Source: CBDDDW01 sp965226805 (GTDB taxonomy: Bacteria; Chloroflexota; Dehalococcoidia; Lucifugimonadales; JAGWBF01). Taken from it: a DNA stretch of 64,000 nt. The translations under genes and the position numbers were made by a program. Positions 52,152-60,251 of the stretch are shown piece after piece. Each line of letters starts with the position of its first letter. Position 1 is the stretch's first letter. Location of the stretch: positions 62,001 to 126,000 of the forward strand of contig CBDDDW010000029.1 in assembly GCA_965226805.1 (NCBI GenBank). Direction: 5' to 3'. The notes beneath the pieces are model-generated. The model was not told where the DNA came from. It did no database searches and worked only from the letters and a program-made list of their open reading frames with translations.

Positions 52152-52351
52152 GTCCTGAGGTCAGGTGTCATATCCTTGAATCGTCCTGGGACCTTCCAAG
52201 GTCCACAAATGATTATCATCACATGCTAAAGGTGATCGCCGAGGGTGTCGTCCGCACGATCGGAGAAATCCTGGTCGACGTCGATCGAGACATAGGCATA
52301 GCGAAGGCCAGTCGGGAAGCTTGCCGATCAAGAGTGAGGCGGCTTCCCTGA
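52152..52351 (+). pseudogene. unknown protein, 3' part, split by an insertion sequence
   Basis: This is the other end of the gene begun at 50390. In the joined frame it reads GPEVRCHILESSWDLP, then HHMLKVIAEGVVRTIGEILVDVD and a basic end RSRVRRLP, stopping at TGA 52349-52351. It has no start of its own beyond chance. Confidence 0.75.
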
Positions 52352-52362
52352 GCGCCAGGCGC

Positions 52363-53058
52363 TCATCCCAGGCCGTCCAGGCACTCTTTCAGGGGCTTGT
52401 GGATGCAGGTGAAGATGGGGGTGTCCCGGAGGGTGTAGGGGCGGGCCGCCGACTCCCGTAGCTCCATCACCAGGTCCAGGAACTCGGAGGGGTCGTTGGT
52501 CTCGAAGCCCAGGACGAACTCCTGATCGTCCAGCCCGAAGGAGTAGCTGGTGCTGATCTTAACCGTGGGGTACCGGTGTCCGATCCGGAAGTGCTCCTCC
52601 ATCATCCTCTGCCTCTCTTCCCCCGGAAGCTGGTACCAGTCGTGGGTCTTGACGAAGGGATATACGAACAAGTAGTCGCGGCCTATGGTTTTCAAGGTCT
52701 CGCCGGCGCCCTCCTGGCCGGCGTGCCTGTGTTTGTCGACGTAAGCAGAGCGCCGTGTCATGGCCAGGTAGGAGTGAGGAACAGTCAGGAACTTACCCAA
52801 GTCGGTGCGGTTCAGCTGCGCAGCCAGCCCGTCCAGAAGCTCCAGGGAGGGGCTGACCTTCCAGAGCAGGAAATCCGCGTCCCCCCTCGTGCCCATCAGG
52901 CTGTAGCTGTTGATGCTCATCCGGGCGGCCAGCTCGTCCACCACGGCGGCGAACTCGGCCTTGCCCTTGTCCCGGTCCGCCTGGGATAGCCAGCGCCAAA
53001 GGGGGTCCACCTTGAAGAAGGTATACTTGACGAACTGCCTTTTCCCGTCCTGAGCCAT
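52363..53058 (-). CDS. chlorite dismutase family protein (HemQ/Cld-like)
   Basis: This 231-aa heme-binding protein of the Cld family is probably the coproheme decarboxylase-type HemQ or a close relative. FVKYTFFKVDPLWRWL, the YPFVKTHDWYQLPGEERQRMMEEH segment (pieces) and YSFGLDDQEFVLGFET are family signatures. In this family the proximal heme His lies near the latter two blocks; the exact residue needs an alignment. The arginine that marks true chlorite dismutases was not assigned, so heme synthesis is favoured only by commonness. Confidence 0.88.
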   Translation of the reverse strand: MAQDGKRQFVKYTFFKVDPLWRWLSQADRDKGKAEFAAVVDELAARMSINSYSLMGTRGDADFLLWKVSPSLELLDGLAAQLNRTDLGKFLTVPHSYLAMTRRSAYVDKHRHAGQEGAGETLKTIGRDYLFVYPFVKTHDWYQLPGEERQRMMEEHFRIGHRYPTVKISTSYSFGLDDQEFVLGFETNDPSEFLDLVMELRESAARPYTLRDTPIFTCIHKPLKECLDGLG

Positions 53059-53211
53059 AAAGGCCGCTTCCTCGAGCAGGCTGATGGATCTCCGTGGCCA
53101 TTATACCACCGGCTCCCCGGAGGGCCCCGTCATGATGCCCTCATCGCTGACCCGCTCGGTCTTTCGTGGGGGACCCGGAAGGAGAAGCTCGGACCCTCTT
53201 GATGCCGACTA

Positions 53212-53364
53212 TATACTCAGGATAGGGTTGAATCAAATGAGATTCCCAGACGATCTTTTCTGCTTGTGTATGGCCCCCTGGACATAGGGGGCAGGCCCTT
53301 ATAGCTTCGTTTCTAAACTGCGCCCGTCGAGAACCCGAACCCGAGATGGGCGCAGTTTATTTTT
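53212..53364 (+). ncRNA. orphan structured leader ending in a terminator
   Basis: TATACT (53212-53217) could be a -10. Downstream come hairpins GAATC/GATTC and GCCCCC (53273-53278)/GGGGGC (53287-53292), then the terminator at 53315. TTGTGTATG (53264-53272) plus the G/C hairpin and the CAGG after it resemble the leader at 5713-5750. No upstream plus-strand gene exists, so this may be a riboswitch-type leader or small RNA. Confidence 0.35.
53315..53364 (+). terminator. Rho-independent terminator
   Basis: An 11-bp perfect stem AAACTGCGCCC (53315-53325) / GGGCGCAGTTT (53348-53358) is followed by ATTTTT. The minus strand has no T-run, so it works on the plus strand. Confidence 0.85.
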
Positions 53365-53403
53365 GTCAGGCGGCAAGAGAGATTTCAATGATGGAGGGCC
53401 GCG

Positions 53404-53484
53404 GTGGTTAAACAAGAGTTGGCGCAAGATACTGCCGGGGCCACACTGTTTCCCCAGTTCGAGTCCGAACTCTACGACATCTAG
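53404..53484 (+). CDS. 26-aa open frame or gene remnant after the orphan terminator
   Basis: GTG 53404 is 6 bases behind GGAGG and encodes VVKQELAQDTAGATLFPQF, then ESELYDI and a stop. It looks like the start of a longer protein cut short, or a short peptide. I do not recognise it. If the terminator at 53315 is a switch, this is the gene it once controlled. Confidence 0.35.
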   Translation: MVKQELAQDTAGATLFPQFESELYDI

Positions 53485-53508
53485 AAGCTAGCCTGCCTGC
53501 CTCGGTGT

Positions 53509-53898
53509 TTATCCCTTGAGCCAGCGCTTCACCCGATCCCATGGCGTCGGCTGCTCTTCGATCACGCGACCTCGCCAGCGCTTTTCGTAGGAAGCGCCCG
53601 GCCGGACAAAGAACAGAGCGTAGGCGATCACGAAGAGGATAAGTCCCGCGACCACCAGGGGCACCATTGTGCCCATTCCCATGGCGCCCAGGATCAAGGC
53701 CAGCAACAGCAGTCCTAAGCTGGCAAGCATTATCTTGCCGGCGGAGAGCTTGAAACCCCGTCCGCTGGAGGAGAGCTGGCCCAGAGAGTTGAGAGCGCTT
53801 CCCCGTTGCTTGCCCGCGGAACTCGGTCGATCCTTGGGCATCACCTCTTCGGCGCGCTTGAGGATCTCCTCGATTTCTTTCTGGTATTTGTCCGACAT
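53509..53898 (-). CDS. small membrane protein with N-terminal soluble helix
   Basis: This 129-aa protein is of unknown function. MSDKYQKEIEEILKRAEEVM is a charged helix. A Ser/Gly linker and two membrane segments follow, about residues 57-78 (ASLGLLLLALILGAMGMG) and 80-100 (VPLVVAGLILFVIAYALFF). A basic end has PTPWDRVKRWLKG. ATG 53898 follows GGGAGGGG and is preferred to the frame extending to 54021. The pattern is common in Chloroflexi genomes but is not a named family I can give. Confidence 0.75.
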   Translation of the reverse strand: MSDKYQKEIEEILKRAEEVMPKDRPSSAGKQRGSALNSLGQLSSSGRGFKLSAGKIMLASLGLLLLALILGAMGMGTMVPLVVAGLILFVIAYALFFVRPGASYEKRWRGRVIEEQPTPWDRVKRWLKG

Positions 53899-54053
53899 GA
53901 CCCCTCCCACCGAGGTCTCTAAGATCGTACTTAGCATCGATGTTGGGGCGACCCCAGAACCGCCCACGTTATAGCCACGCTGGGGACACGTGGACGGACG
54001 TCGATACCTAGCTGGGAACAAATTCCCCTTTTACTATACAGGAAAAATAACCG

Positions 54054-55394
54054 TCAAGGGAAGGGGCGGCCCTCTTCCTCCCACAATCGCATAAGTCGCT
54101 CGGCCAGCTCCTTCTCCCGGCCTTCCTGTGAGGGCAGGTAATAGCGGCGGCCTTTCAGGGAAGGGGGCAGATAGTCCTGGAGTACGAAGTGGCCCTCATA
54201 ATGGTGGGCGTACTTGTAGGACTTGCCGTAACCAATCCGCTCCATCAAGCCGGTGACGGCGTTCCGAAGGTGTAATGGCACAGGCTCGTTGCGGCTCTCC
54301 CGTACGTCCTGCATCGCCGTGTTCAGAGCCGCGTAGGCGGAGTTACTCTTGGGCGCTGCCGCGAGATATACGGTAGCTTCGGCCAGGGGGATTCGCCCCT
54401 CGGGCATGCCGATGAAGTGAACCGCCTGCTGGACCGCCACAGCCAGTGGCAGCGCCATTGGGTCGGCGAGGCCTATGTCCTCCGCAGCCAGGATCACAAG
54501 CCGTCTGGCTATGAACATGGGGTCTTCGCCCGCCTCTATCATCCTGCCCAGCCAGTAGATGGCCGCGTCGGGGGAAGAGCCACGGACCGACTTGATGAAG
54601 GCTGATATGGTGTCGTAGTGCTGGTCGCCCTCCTTGTCGTAGAGGACGGCACGCCTCTGGAGCGCGTCCTCTATGGTCTCCAGGTCTATCCGTACCGCTC
54701 CTGTGGCCTCATCAGGCGCCGTAGCGTAGGCGGCGGTCTCCAGGCCGTTTAGGGCCACTCTGGCGTCACCGTTGGAGAGGCCGACGAGGTGTGTCACGGC
54801 GTCGGCGCTCAGCTGGACGCTCAGCTCACCCAGGCCCCGCTCCTTGTCCACGATGGCGCGCTCGACGATGCTCTGGACCTGCTCGTCGCTGAGCTGGTGC
54901 AGCGTAAATACCCGGCAACGGGAAAGGAGAGGGGCGATGACCTCGAAGGAAGGGTTCTCGGTGGTGGCGCCGATGAGTGTGAAAGTGCCGTTCTCCACGT
55001 GGGGCAGTATCACGTCCTGCTGCGCCTTGTTGAAACGGTGAATCTCGTCGATGAAGAGGATGGTGCGCTGGCCGTAAAGATTCCGACGCTCCTTGGCTTG
55101 GTCCACGGTGCGGCGCAGGTCGGCGACGCCCGATGTAACGGCGCTGATGGGCTCGAAGTGGGAATCGGTGACTCCGGCTATCAGGTGGGCCAGGGTGGTC
55201 TTTCCGCTTCCGGGAGGTCCCCAGAAGATGGCGGAGGGCACCTGGTCCGCCTCAGTTGCTCTTCGGAGGACCTTGTCGGGGCCTATTATGTGCTCCTGGC
55301 CCACGAATTCCTCAAAGCTCTGGGGCCTCACCCTGGCCGCCAGGGGGGCCTCATGCTCCCTCCGGACCTTACTACCGTGCTCGAAAAGCGCCAC
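54054..55394 (-). CDS. rarA: replication-associated recombination protein A (MgsA/RarA)
   Basis: This AAA+ clamp-loader-like ATPase acts at stalled replication forks. The 446-aa protein has LAARVRPQSFEEFVGQEHI, Walker A GPPGSGKTTLA, Walker B ILFIDEIHRFNKAQQD, sensor IGATTENPSFEV, and a C-terminal tetramerisation region ending HHYEGHFVLQDYLPPSLKGRRYY (pieces). GTG 55394 follows GGAAGGAGG. It is a single gene on the minus strand. Confidence 0.95.
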   Translation of the reverse strand: MALFEHGSKVRREHEAPLAARVRPQSFEEFVGQEHIIGPDKVLRRATEADQVPSAIFWGPPGSGKTTLAHLIAGVTDSHFEPISAVTSGVADLRRTVDQAKERRNLYGQRTILFIDEIHRFNKAQQDVILPHVENGTFTLIGATTENPSFEVIAPLLSRCRVFTLHQLSDEQVQSIVERAIVDKERGLGELSVQLSADAVTHLVGLSNGDARVALNGLETAAYATAPDEATGAVRIDLETIEDALQRRAVLYDKEGDQHYDTISAFIKSVRGSSPDAAIYWLGRMIEAGEDPMFIARRLVILAAEDIGLADPMALPLAVAVQQAVHFIGMPEGRIPLAEATVYLAAAPKSNSAYAALNTAMQDVRESRNEPVPLHLRNAVTGLMERIGYGKSYKYAHHYEGHFVLQDYLPPSLKGRRYYLPSQEGREKELAERLMRLWEEEGRPFP

Positions 55395-55575
55395 GGCGAG
55401 ACCTCCTTCCTGCCTGGCTCAAGTTTACACCAGCAGGTATTCCGTTGCCAGTTTCATCGCATTATGGTAACATCCGAGACAATTTCTGATTGTGGATACA
55501 TCCTTCGGACCAGGCCGGTCGTTTGGTCCGGTAGTAGGCCCATCACCCTGAGCGGCGTTGATAACTTTGACCCAC

Positions 55576-55605
55576 CGTAGGGGCGAGGCATGCCTCGCCC
55601 CTACG
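55576..55605. repeat. perfect 30-bp palindrome
   Basis: Half-site CGTAGGGGCGAGGCA is followed directly by its exact reverse complement. It lies in a 383-base gap (55395-55777) with CACCCTGAGCGG at about 55547 and a CATCTCCCCTAGTAGGAGAGG repeat near 55650. No gene is seen in the gap. Confidence 0.9.
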
Positions 55606-55710
55606 ACTGACCAGACTTTGACTCCCAACACTTGGCCAAGAACCTCATCTCCCCTAGTAGGAGAGGATTGAGGTGAGGGGGTGCGGCCAGCATAGACTAA
55701 CCCCTCCGCG

Positions 55711-55740
55711 TTGCCACGCCAGCTTGCGTAGTGCTATCAT
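55711..55740 (+). promoter_or_regulatory. promoter of the CPBP protease gene
   Basis: TTGCCA (55711-55716) and TATCAT (55735-55740) are 18 bases apart, with TGC before the -10. The gene starts 37 bases later. Confidence 0.55.
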
Positions 55741-55777
55741 TCGGCATTGAATAGCCCTGGTGGTGGTGATATAGCTG

Positions 55778-56476
55778 GTGAGCGGCGTCGGACACTGCGC
55801 TTTAGGCCTGGTTCCCTGGAAGACCTCTGATGTGGTTTTCGGCATCGTTTTGGTGGTTGTGGGCTTCGCCATCACCGTGGTGCTGGCGGCGATGGCCAAC
55901 CCCGGGGTGGCGCTGGGCCTGACGATCATCGGCGGCGTCGGAGGCGGGATAATCCTCCTAACCTCCTGGATTATCGGCCCAGTAAAGCACGGAGTGCCTG
56001 TGGGAACCCTGGGGCTGAGGCTGCCCGACCGCAGAGGCTCCTTCCATCTCCTCTGGCTACCCTTGCTCGTTGTGGGAACGAGCCTAGCCTTCACGGCCCT
56101 TTACACCTGGCTGCTTTCGTTGGTCGGCCCGGATAAGCTGCTGCCGCCGGAAGTCACCGAGGAGATAGCCCTGGAGGGGGCCGCAGTTGTCGGTACCTTC
56201 GCTGTCTTGGTCCTGTGGGGGCCTCTGGCCGAGGAGGTGTTCTTCAGGGGGTTCGTCCTGGGGGGACTCAGGGGCCGGCTGGGGTCTTCACGCGCGCTAC
56301 TAGCTAGCGCCTTTGTATTTGCCCTGTTCCACGTGGACCCCAGGGTGATGGTGCCCATTTTCGTTACAGGGTTGCTCTTGGCGTGGCTATATCAGAGGAC
56401 CGGTTCTGTATGGAGTTCCTTCACCGCTCACGCGGTCCAGAACGCCCTGGCCCTTTCCATCAGCGTATGGGCCTAA
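55778..56476 (+). CDS. CPBP family intramembrane metalloprotease
   Basis: This 232-aa membrane protein has the Abi/CPBP motifs: EEVFFRG (E-E-x-x-x-R), FALFHVDP (F-x-x-x-H) and the last helix motif HAVQN (H-x-x-x-N/B). About seven helices are seen. Relatives cleave prenylated or membrane-bound proteins; some protect against bacteriocins. The start is GTG 55778. It precedes trpA by 104 bases with no functional link evident. Confidence 0.9.
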   Translation: MSGVGHCALGLVPWKTSDVVFGIVLVVVGFAITVVLAAMANPGVALGLTIIGGVGGGIILLTSWIIGPVKHGVPVGTLGLRLPDRRGSFHLLWLPLLVVGTSLAFTALYTWLLSLVGPDKLLPPEVTEEIALEGAAVVGTFAVLVLWGPLAEEVFFRGFVLGGLRGRLGSSRALLASAFVFALFHVDPRVMVPIFVTGLLLAWLYQRTGSVWSSFTAHAVQNALALSISVWA

Positions 56477-56580
56477 GTGAGACGACATACGCGTGTGATA
56501 TACTGATGCGAAAGCTGGGCTGGATATGAACGGTCCGGTGGTCCCGGTGGTGGGAAGATGAGATCCTGAGGTAACCAGGC

Positions 56581-57404
56581 TTGACCCAAGACAGGATTGC
56601 CCAAAAATTCAAGCAGATCGAAGCCGAGGATCGGACCGGGATTATCTTGTTCTTGACGGCGGGCTTCCCGGACCTGGACGCCACGATGGAGCTAGTGCCC
56701 GCGCTGGCCAGTGCGGGAGCGGATTGCATCGAGCTGGGTGTTCCCTTCAGTGACCCGCTGGCGGACGGCCTCACCATCCAGGCATCCAGCTACCATGCCC
56801 TCCAGAACGGCGTCACTCTGGAGAGCTGCCTCAAAGCGGTGAGGGAGCTGAGGGCAAAGGTCCCCCAGACCCCCTGGTCTTGTTCGGATACTATAATCCG
56901 ATCCTCAGCTACGGGCTGGCCGGTTTCGGAGAAGCTGCCCTGGCGGCAGGGGTGGACGGCGTGATAATCCCGGACCTACCCCCCGATGAGTCGGGCCCGC
57001 TGATGGAGGAGTGCTCGCCCCGTGGCATTCATGTCATACCTCTGCTGGCTCCCACCAGCACCGATGCGCGAATCCAGCTTGCTTGTAGGACTGCGTCGGG
57101 CTTCGTTTATTGCGTCAGCGTCACAGGCGTTACCGGCGCTCGAGAGGAGCTGCCGCCAGGAGCATTCAGGCTTCTGGAGAGGGTCCGCCGCCACACAGAC
57201 CTTCCCCTGGCCGTAGGCTTTGGCATCTCTCGCAGAGAACACGTGGAGTCTGTGGGGACTCATGCCCAGGCCGTAGCTGTGGGGAGCGCGCTGGTAAATA
57301 TTATTGCGGACTCCCCCCGGGAGGCCCTGGTGGATCGAGTGCGGCAGTACGTCCAGGAGCTTAGCGGCGCCGTTCCATCAATCAAGGGAGGACTTCCTCA
57401 GTGA
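56581..57404 (+). pseudogene. trpA: tryptophan synthase alpha chain, frameshifted
   Basis: It cleaves indole-3-glycerol phosphate to indole in tryptophan synthesis. The N-terminal part has the catalytic Glu in CIELGVPFSDPLADG. At the C5 run 56870-56874 the frame is lost: upstream reads VPQTPWSC instead of the expected P-x-V-L-F-G-Y-Y-N-P. The C-terminal part continues in another frame with GYYNPILSYG, IIPDLPPDE, VSVTGVTGAR and VGFGIS to 57404. One added C restores a normal 275-residue protein. TTG 56581 is the start. No trpB is adjacent. aroH follows with a GTGA overlap. Confidence 0.9.
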
Positions 57405-57763
57405 CGGTGTGCCGTGGCATTCGTGGCGCTACTACAGCGGATGACAACACCAGGGAGGCTATCTTCCACGCCACCAAGGAGCTATTTAGCCAGATTGCCG
57501 ATGCCAACCAGATAGGCAAGGCCCAGGTCGCCGCCATCTTCTTCACGACTACCGATGATCTGAATGCCGCCTTTCCCGCTACGGCCATTCGCCAGATGGG
57601 CTGGGAGGACACGGCACTGCTATGTGGACATGAGATGGCGGTGCCCGCCGCGTTGGCAAGGTGCATCCGTATACTCATGCTGGTGAACACAGAGAAGGGG
57701 CCCAAGGAGCTGGAGCATATATATCTCAAGGGGGCCGTAAATCTGAGGAGTGACGAAGGCTAG
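57401..57763 (+). CDS. aroH: chorismate mutase, AroH type
   Basis: It converts chorismate to prephenate. The 120-aa length and VCRGIRGATTADDNTREAI, FFTTTDDLNAAFPATAIR and CIRILMLVNTEKGPKELEHIYLKGAVNLR (pieces) match the monofunctional trimeric AroH family of Bacillus type. GTG 57401 overlaps the trpA stop by 4 bases, showing coupling. Confidence 0.94.
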   Translation: MTVCRGIRGATTADDNTREAIFHATKELFSQIADANQIGKAQVAAIFFTTTDDLNAAFPATAIRQMGWEDTALLCGHEMAVPAALARCIRILMLVNTEKGPKELEHIYLKGAVNLRSDEG

Positions 57764-57916
57764 CTGGGATCTGCACAAGAGAGTGGCGAACGGCTCCCGC
57801 TTCAGACCCACCAGCCTATGGTCCGAAACTAGTTGTCCAACGTAAGGGCCTCACGGCTGTTCATATCCGGGTATCCTGTACACTGATAGACGACCACTGG
57901 AAAGGGTAACAGAAAC

Positions 57917-58945
57917 ATGATCGTAGTAATGAGAAAGGACTCCGTCAAGGAAGATATTGAAGGGGTCGAGAGCCGAATCGAGAGCCATGGCCTCCGGCCC
58001 CATTCCCTGATAGGGGTAGAGCGCAGCGTGATAGGTGTGCTGGGCCAGACCTTCCCCGAGTTGAAGGATGAGCTGGGGCTGCTGCCCGGGGTACTGGAGG
58101 TGTTGATCGTCTCCAAGCCCTACAAGCTCTCCAGCCGGGAGTTCAAGGAGGAGGATACCATAGTCCGGGTAGGCGACGTAGCTATCGGCGGCGACGAGCT
58201 CGTGATCATGGCAGGCCCCTGCGCTGTAGAGGACGAAGAGCAGGTAATGGCTACGGCCCGGGCGGTCAAGTCAGCCGGAGCCAAGATTCTGCGTGGAGGG
58301 GCCTTCAAGCCCCGCTCCTCACCGTACAGCTTCAGGGGGATGGGTGTGCAGGGCCTTCAGCTGCTTGCCAAGGCCAGAGAAGAGACAGGACTGCCGATCG
58401 TTACAGAGGTCATGGCCCCCGAGGACGTGGGCTTGGTAGCCCAGTACGCCGACATTCTTCAGATAGGCACCAGAAACTCTCAGAACTTCAACCTCCTGGA
58501 CGAGGTGGGGAAGATTAACAAACCCGTGTTGCTCAAGCGTGGCTTCGCCGCTTCCTACGAAGAATGGCTCCTTTCGGCGGAATATATCCTGTCCGGAGGC
58601 AACAGCCACGTAATTCTTTGTGAGCGGGGCATCAGGACTTTCGAGACTGGCACCCGCTTCACCTTAGACCTGTGTGCCATACCCGTAATCAAGAGCCTGA
58701 GCCACCTGCCTGTACTAGCCGACCCCAGCCACAGCACGGGAAAGTGGAACCTGGTCGCTCCTATGACTCTGGCGGCGGTAGCAGCGGGCGCCCACGGCAT
58801 CATAGTGGACGTGCATCCCAACCCCGCAGTTGCCAAGTGTGACGGGGCACAAGCCCTCAATTTTGAAAACTTCGAAAAGATGATGGCGCAGGCGAAGGCC
58901 GTAGCTCAGGCGGTGGGGAAGGTCCCCGCCGGGACAACCGGGTGA
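57917..58945 (+). CDS. aroF: 3-deoxy-7-phosphoheptulonate synthase, type I beta
   Basis: It is the first enzyme of the shikimate pathway (DAHP synthase). The 342-aa protein has an N-terminal ferredoxin-like regulatory domain of about 70 residues (MIVVMRKDSVKEDIEGVESRI) and a catalytic barrel with MAGPCAVE, LRGGAFKPRSSPYSF, IGTRNSQNF and LADPSHSTGK. This architecture (Thermotoga-like) is often feedback-inhibited by Tyr or Phe. ATG 57917 is 153 bases after aroH. It forms an aromatic cluster with trpA and aroH. Confidence 0.95.
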   Translation: MIVVMRKDSVKEDIEGVESRIESHGLRPHSLIGVERSVIGVLGQTFPELKDELGLLPGVLEVLIVSKPYKLSSREFKEEDTIVRVGDVAIGGDELVIMAGPCAVEDEEQVMATARAVKSAGAKILRGGAFKPRSSPYSFRGMGVQGLQLLAKAREETGLPIVTEVMAPEDVGLVAQYADILQIGTRNSQNFNLLDEVGKINKPVLLKRGFAASYEEWLLSAEYILSGGNSHVILCERGIRTFETGTRFTLDLCAIPVIKSLSHLPVLADPSHSTGKWNLVAPMTLAAVAAGAHGIIVDVHPNPAVAKCDGAQALNFENFEKMMAQAKAVAQAVGKVPAGTTG

Positions 58946-59159
58946 CGGGGCTGACCCCCTAGGCCACCTTCTGCCATCAGAGCTGAGCCGACAGGCTTAC
59001 GGCCTATTCTCTTCCCGTCGCTGATCGTGCTCCAAGCATAAGTGTCGGTGATCCGCCGTCCTGCTTTTACTAAGAAAAGTGACATATGTTTGTTTGCAAT
59101 CCTACCAGGTCGAGCGTATCCTGGTAGTGCGTGACACAGCTTTAGGGGGAGAACGCATC

Positions 59160-59566
59160 ATGGAAAAGCAAGACTGGCTATTGCTGACCGACTTGAGCCG
59201 ATTCAAATACAGAAAATCATGTTCAAGTTCTCGAAAGAAGCTGAAGTACCCAAGAATGAAACGTACGAATTCGTGCCGTACAACTGGGGGCCATGCAGCT
59301 TCGAAATATACAACGACCTCGCGTCTCTGCGTGATTCCGGATTGGTTCAGGCTGTTCCCACGGCCGGAGGGTGGAGCGCCTACAGACTGACGCCTGCTGG
59401 CCAAACGCGAGCAACCCAACTGCGTGGAAAAGCGAATCGCAAGTCGTTTCAGCAATTAGTTTCAATCCGTCAGTGGGTAGTCGAGCGTCCCTTTGAGGAG
59501 TTGCTAAGGGATGTCTATGATGAGTACCCAGATTATGCGACACAGAGCATGTTCGTAAAGAAGTGA
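59160..59566 (+). pseudogene. winged-helix-like partner protein of the Ntn hydrolase, frameshifted near its start
   Basis: ATG 59160 follows GGGGGAG and reads MEKQDWLL. One base missing at about 59182-59184 (TTGCT for TTGGCT) would join this to ADRLEPIQIQKIMFKFSKEAEV in the frame that runs to 59566. The product would be about 135 aa. It has the layout of small archaeal/bacterial proteins with YEFVPYNWGPCSFEIYNDLASLRDSGLV and an end PFEELLRDVYDEYPDYATQS, a winged-helix/Panacea-like pattern. A start at ATG 59219 is the alternative. It ends 4 bases before the Ntn-hydrolase gene, so the two are an operon. GC is lower than in neighbours. Confidence 0.7.
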
Positions 59567-59570
59567 CACC

Positions 59571-60251
59571 ATGCCAGAATCTAATACAGTTAGCATCGCC
59601 CTCATGTTCGAGGGCGGTGCCATTTTAGCCGCCGATTCCCAAGCGTCCGACCGTGAAGCGCAAGTTCGCTGGGAGGTGGAAAAGCCAGCTCAGATCGGCC
59701 AATTCCCATGCGTGGTGAGCATAAGCGGCTCAATGGGGATGGCCGATCGAGTCAAGGCTGACTTATTGGGCCGAAGCTGGCAAGCGACCACCTTCGCTAG
59801 GCGCGACAGAGTAAGAAGTTTGATAGATGCGTCGTACGTCAAGATTTACAAAGCAATCGAGGATCGGAATCGGCTTATCGACCTTTGGGGGGTGGCCGCT
59901 TTTTGGGCTGAGGGAAGTGTGCACATCCTAGAGCACGAACGTAGCGGAGATTGCTGCTTTCATCCCAGTTTTCACGCAATCGGGAGTGGGGCGAAGACAG
60001 CCTATGCGATTTTCCGCACTCTCGGAGGAAAAGACCTGGTGAAATTAGGGGAACAAAAGGGGGTTCAGGTCGCGCTAAGGATCCTACGAACCTGTGTAGG
60101 AACAGAAATTGCAGGCGTCAGTGATCCGTTTCACATGTGGCTGATAAGAAAGGACCAGGCACTAAAGCTCGGGGATGACCGTATCCAAGCTGAGCTACAG
60201 TATGTAGACGCGTGGGAAGCAAGAGACAGGAAGGCTTTCTTCGATGCCTAG
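59571..60251 (+). CDS. proteasome-beta-like Ntn hydrolase
   Basis: This 226-aa protein has an N-terminal-nucleophile hydrolase fold. TVSIALMFEGGAILAADSQA begins at Thr6. If Thr6 is counted as residue 1, Asp22 and Lys38 fall at 17 and 33, exactly the Thr1/Asp17/Lys33 spacing of proteasome beta subunits. A GSG motif (138-140) matches Ser129 surroundings. Asp166/Ser169 equivalents are unclear (Glu179, Gly182). The propeptide would be only MPESN, without the usual Gly before Thr. It is neither HslV nor Anbu by its start. The substrate is unknown; it is encoded 4 bases after its partner. Confidence 0.8.
   Translation: MPESNTVSIALMFEGGAILAADSQASDREAQVRWEVEKPAQIGQFPCVVSISGSMGMADRVKADLLGRSWQATTFARRDRVRSLIDASYVKIYKAIEDRNRLIDLWGVAAFWAEGSVHILEHERSGDCCFHPSFHAIGSGAKTAYAIFRTLGGKDLVKLGEQKGVQVALRILRTCVGTEIAGVSDPFHMWLIRKDQALKLGDDRIQAELQYVDAWEARDRKAFFDA

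Noticed and set aside
53450..53480. tRNA T-arm (TTCGAGTC)
   Set aside because: The flanking bases do not form a T-stem and no acceptor or anticodon arm is present; it is a short inverted repeat.
59571..60251. HslV as the identity of the proteasome-like protein
   Set aside because: HslV begins TTI-V with a different GDGQ motif, and no hslU is adjacent; this protein has AADSQAS and a longer C-terminus.
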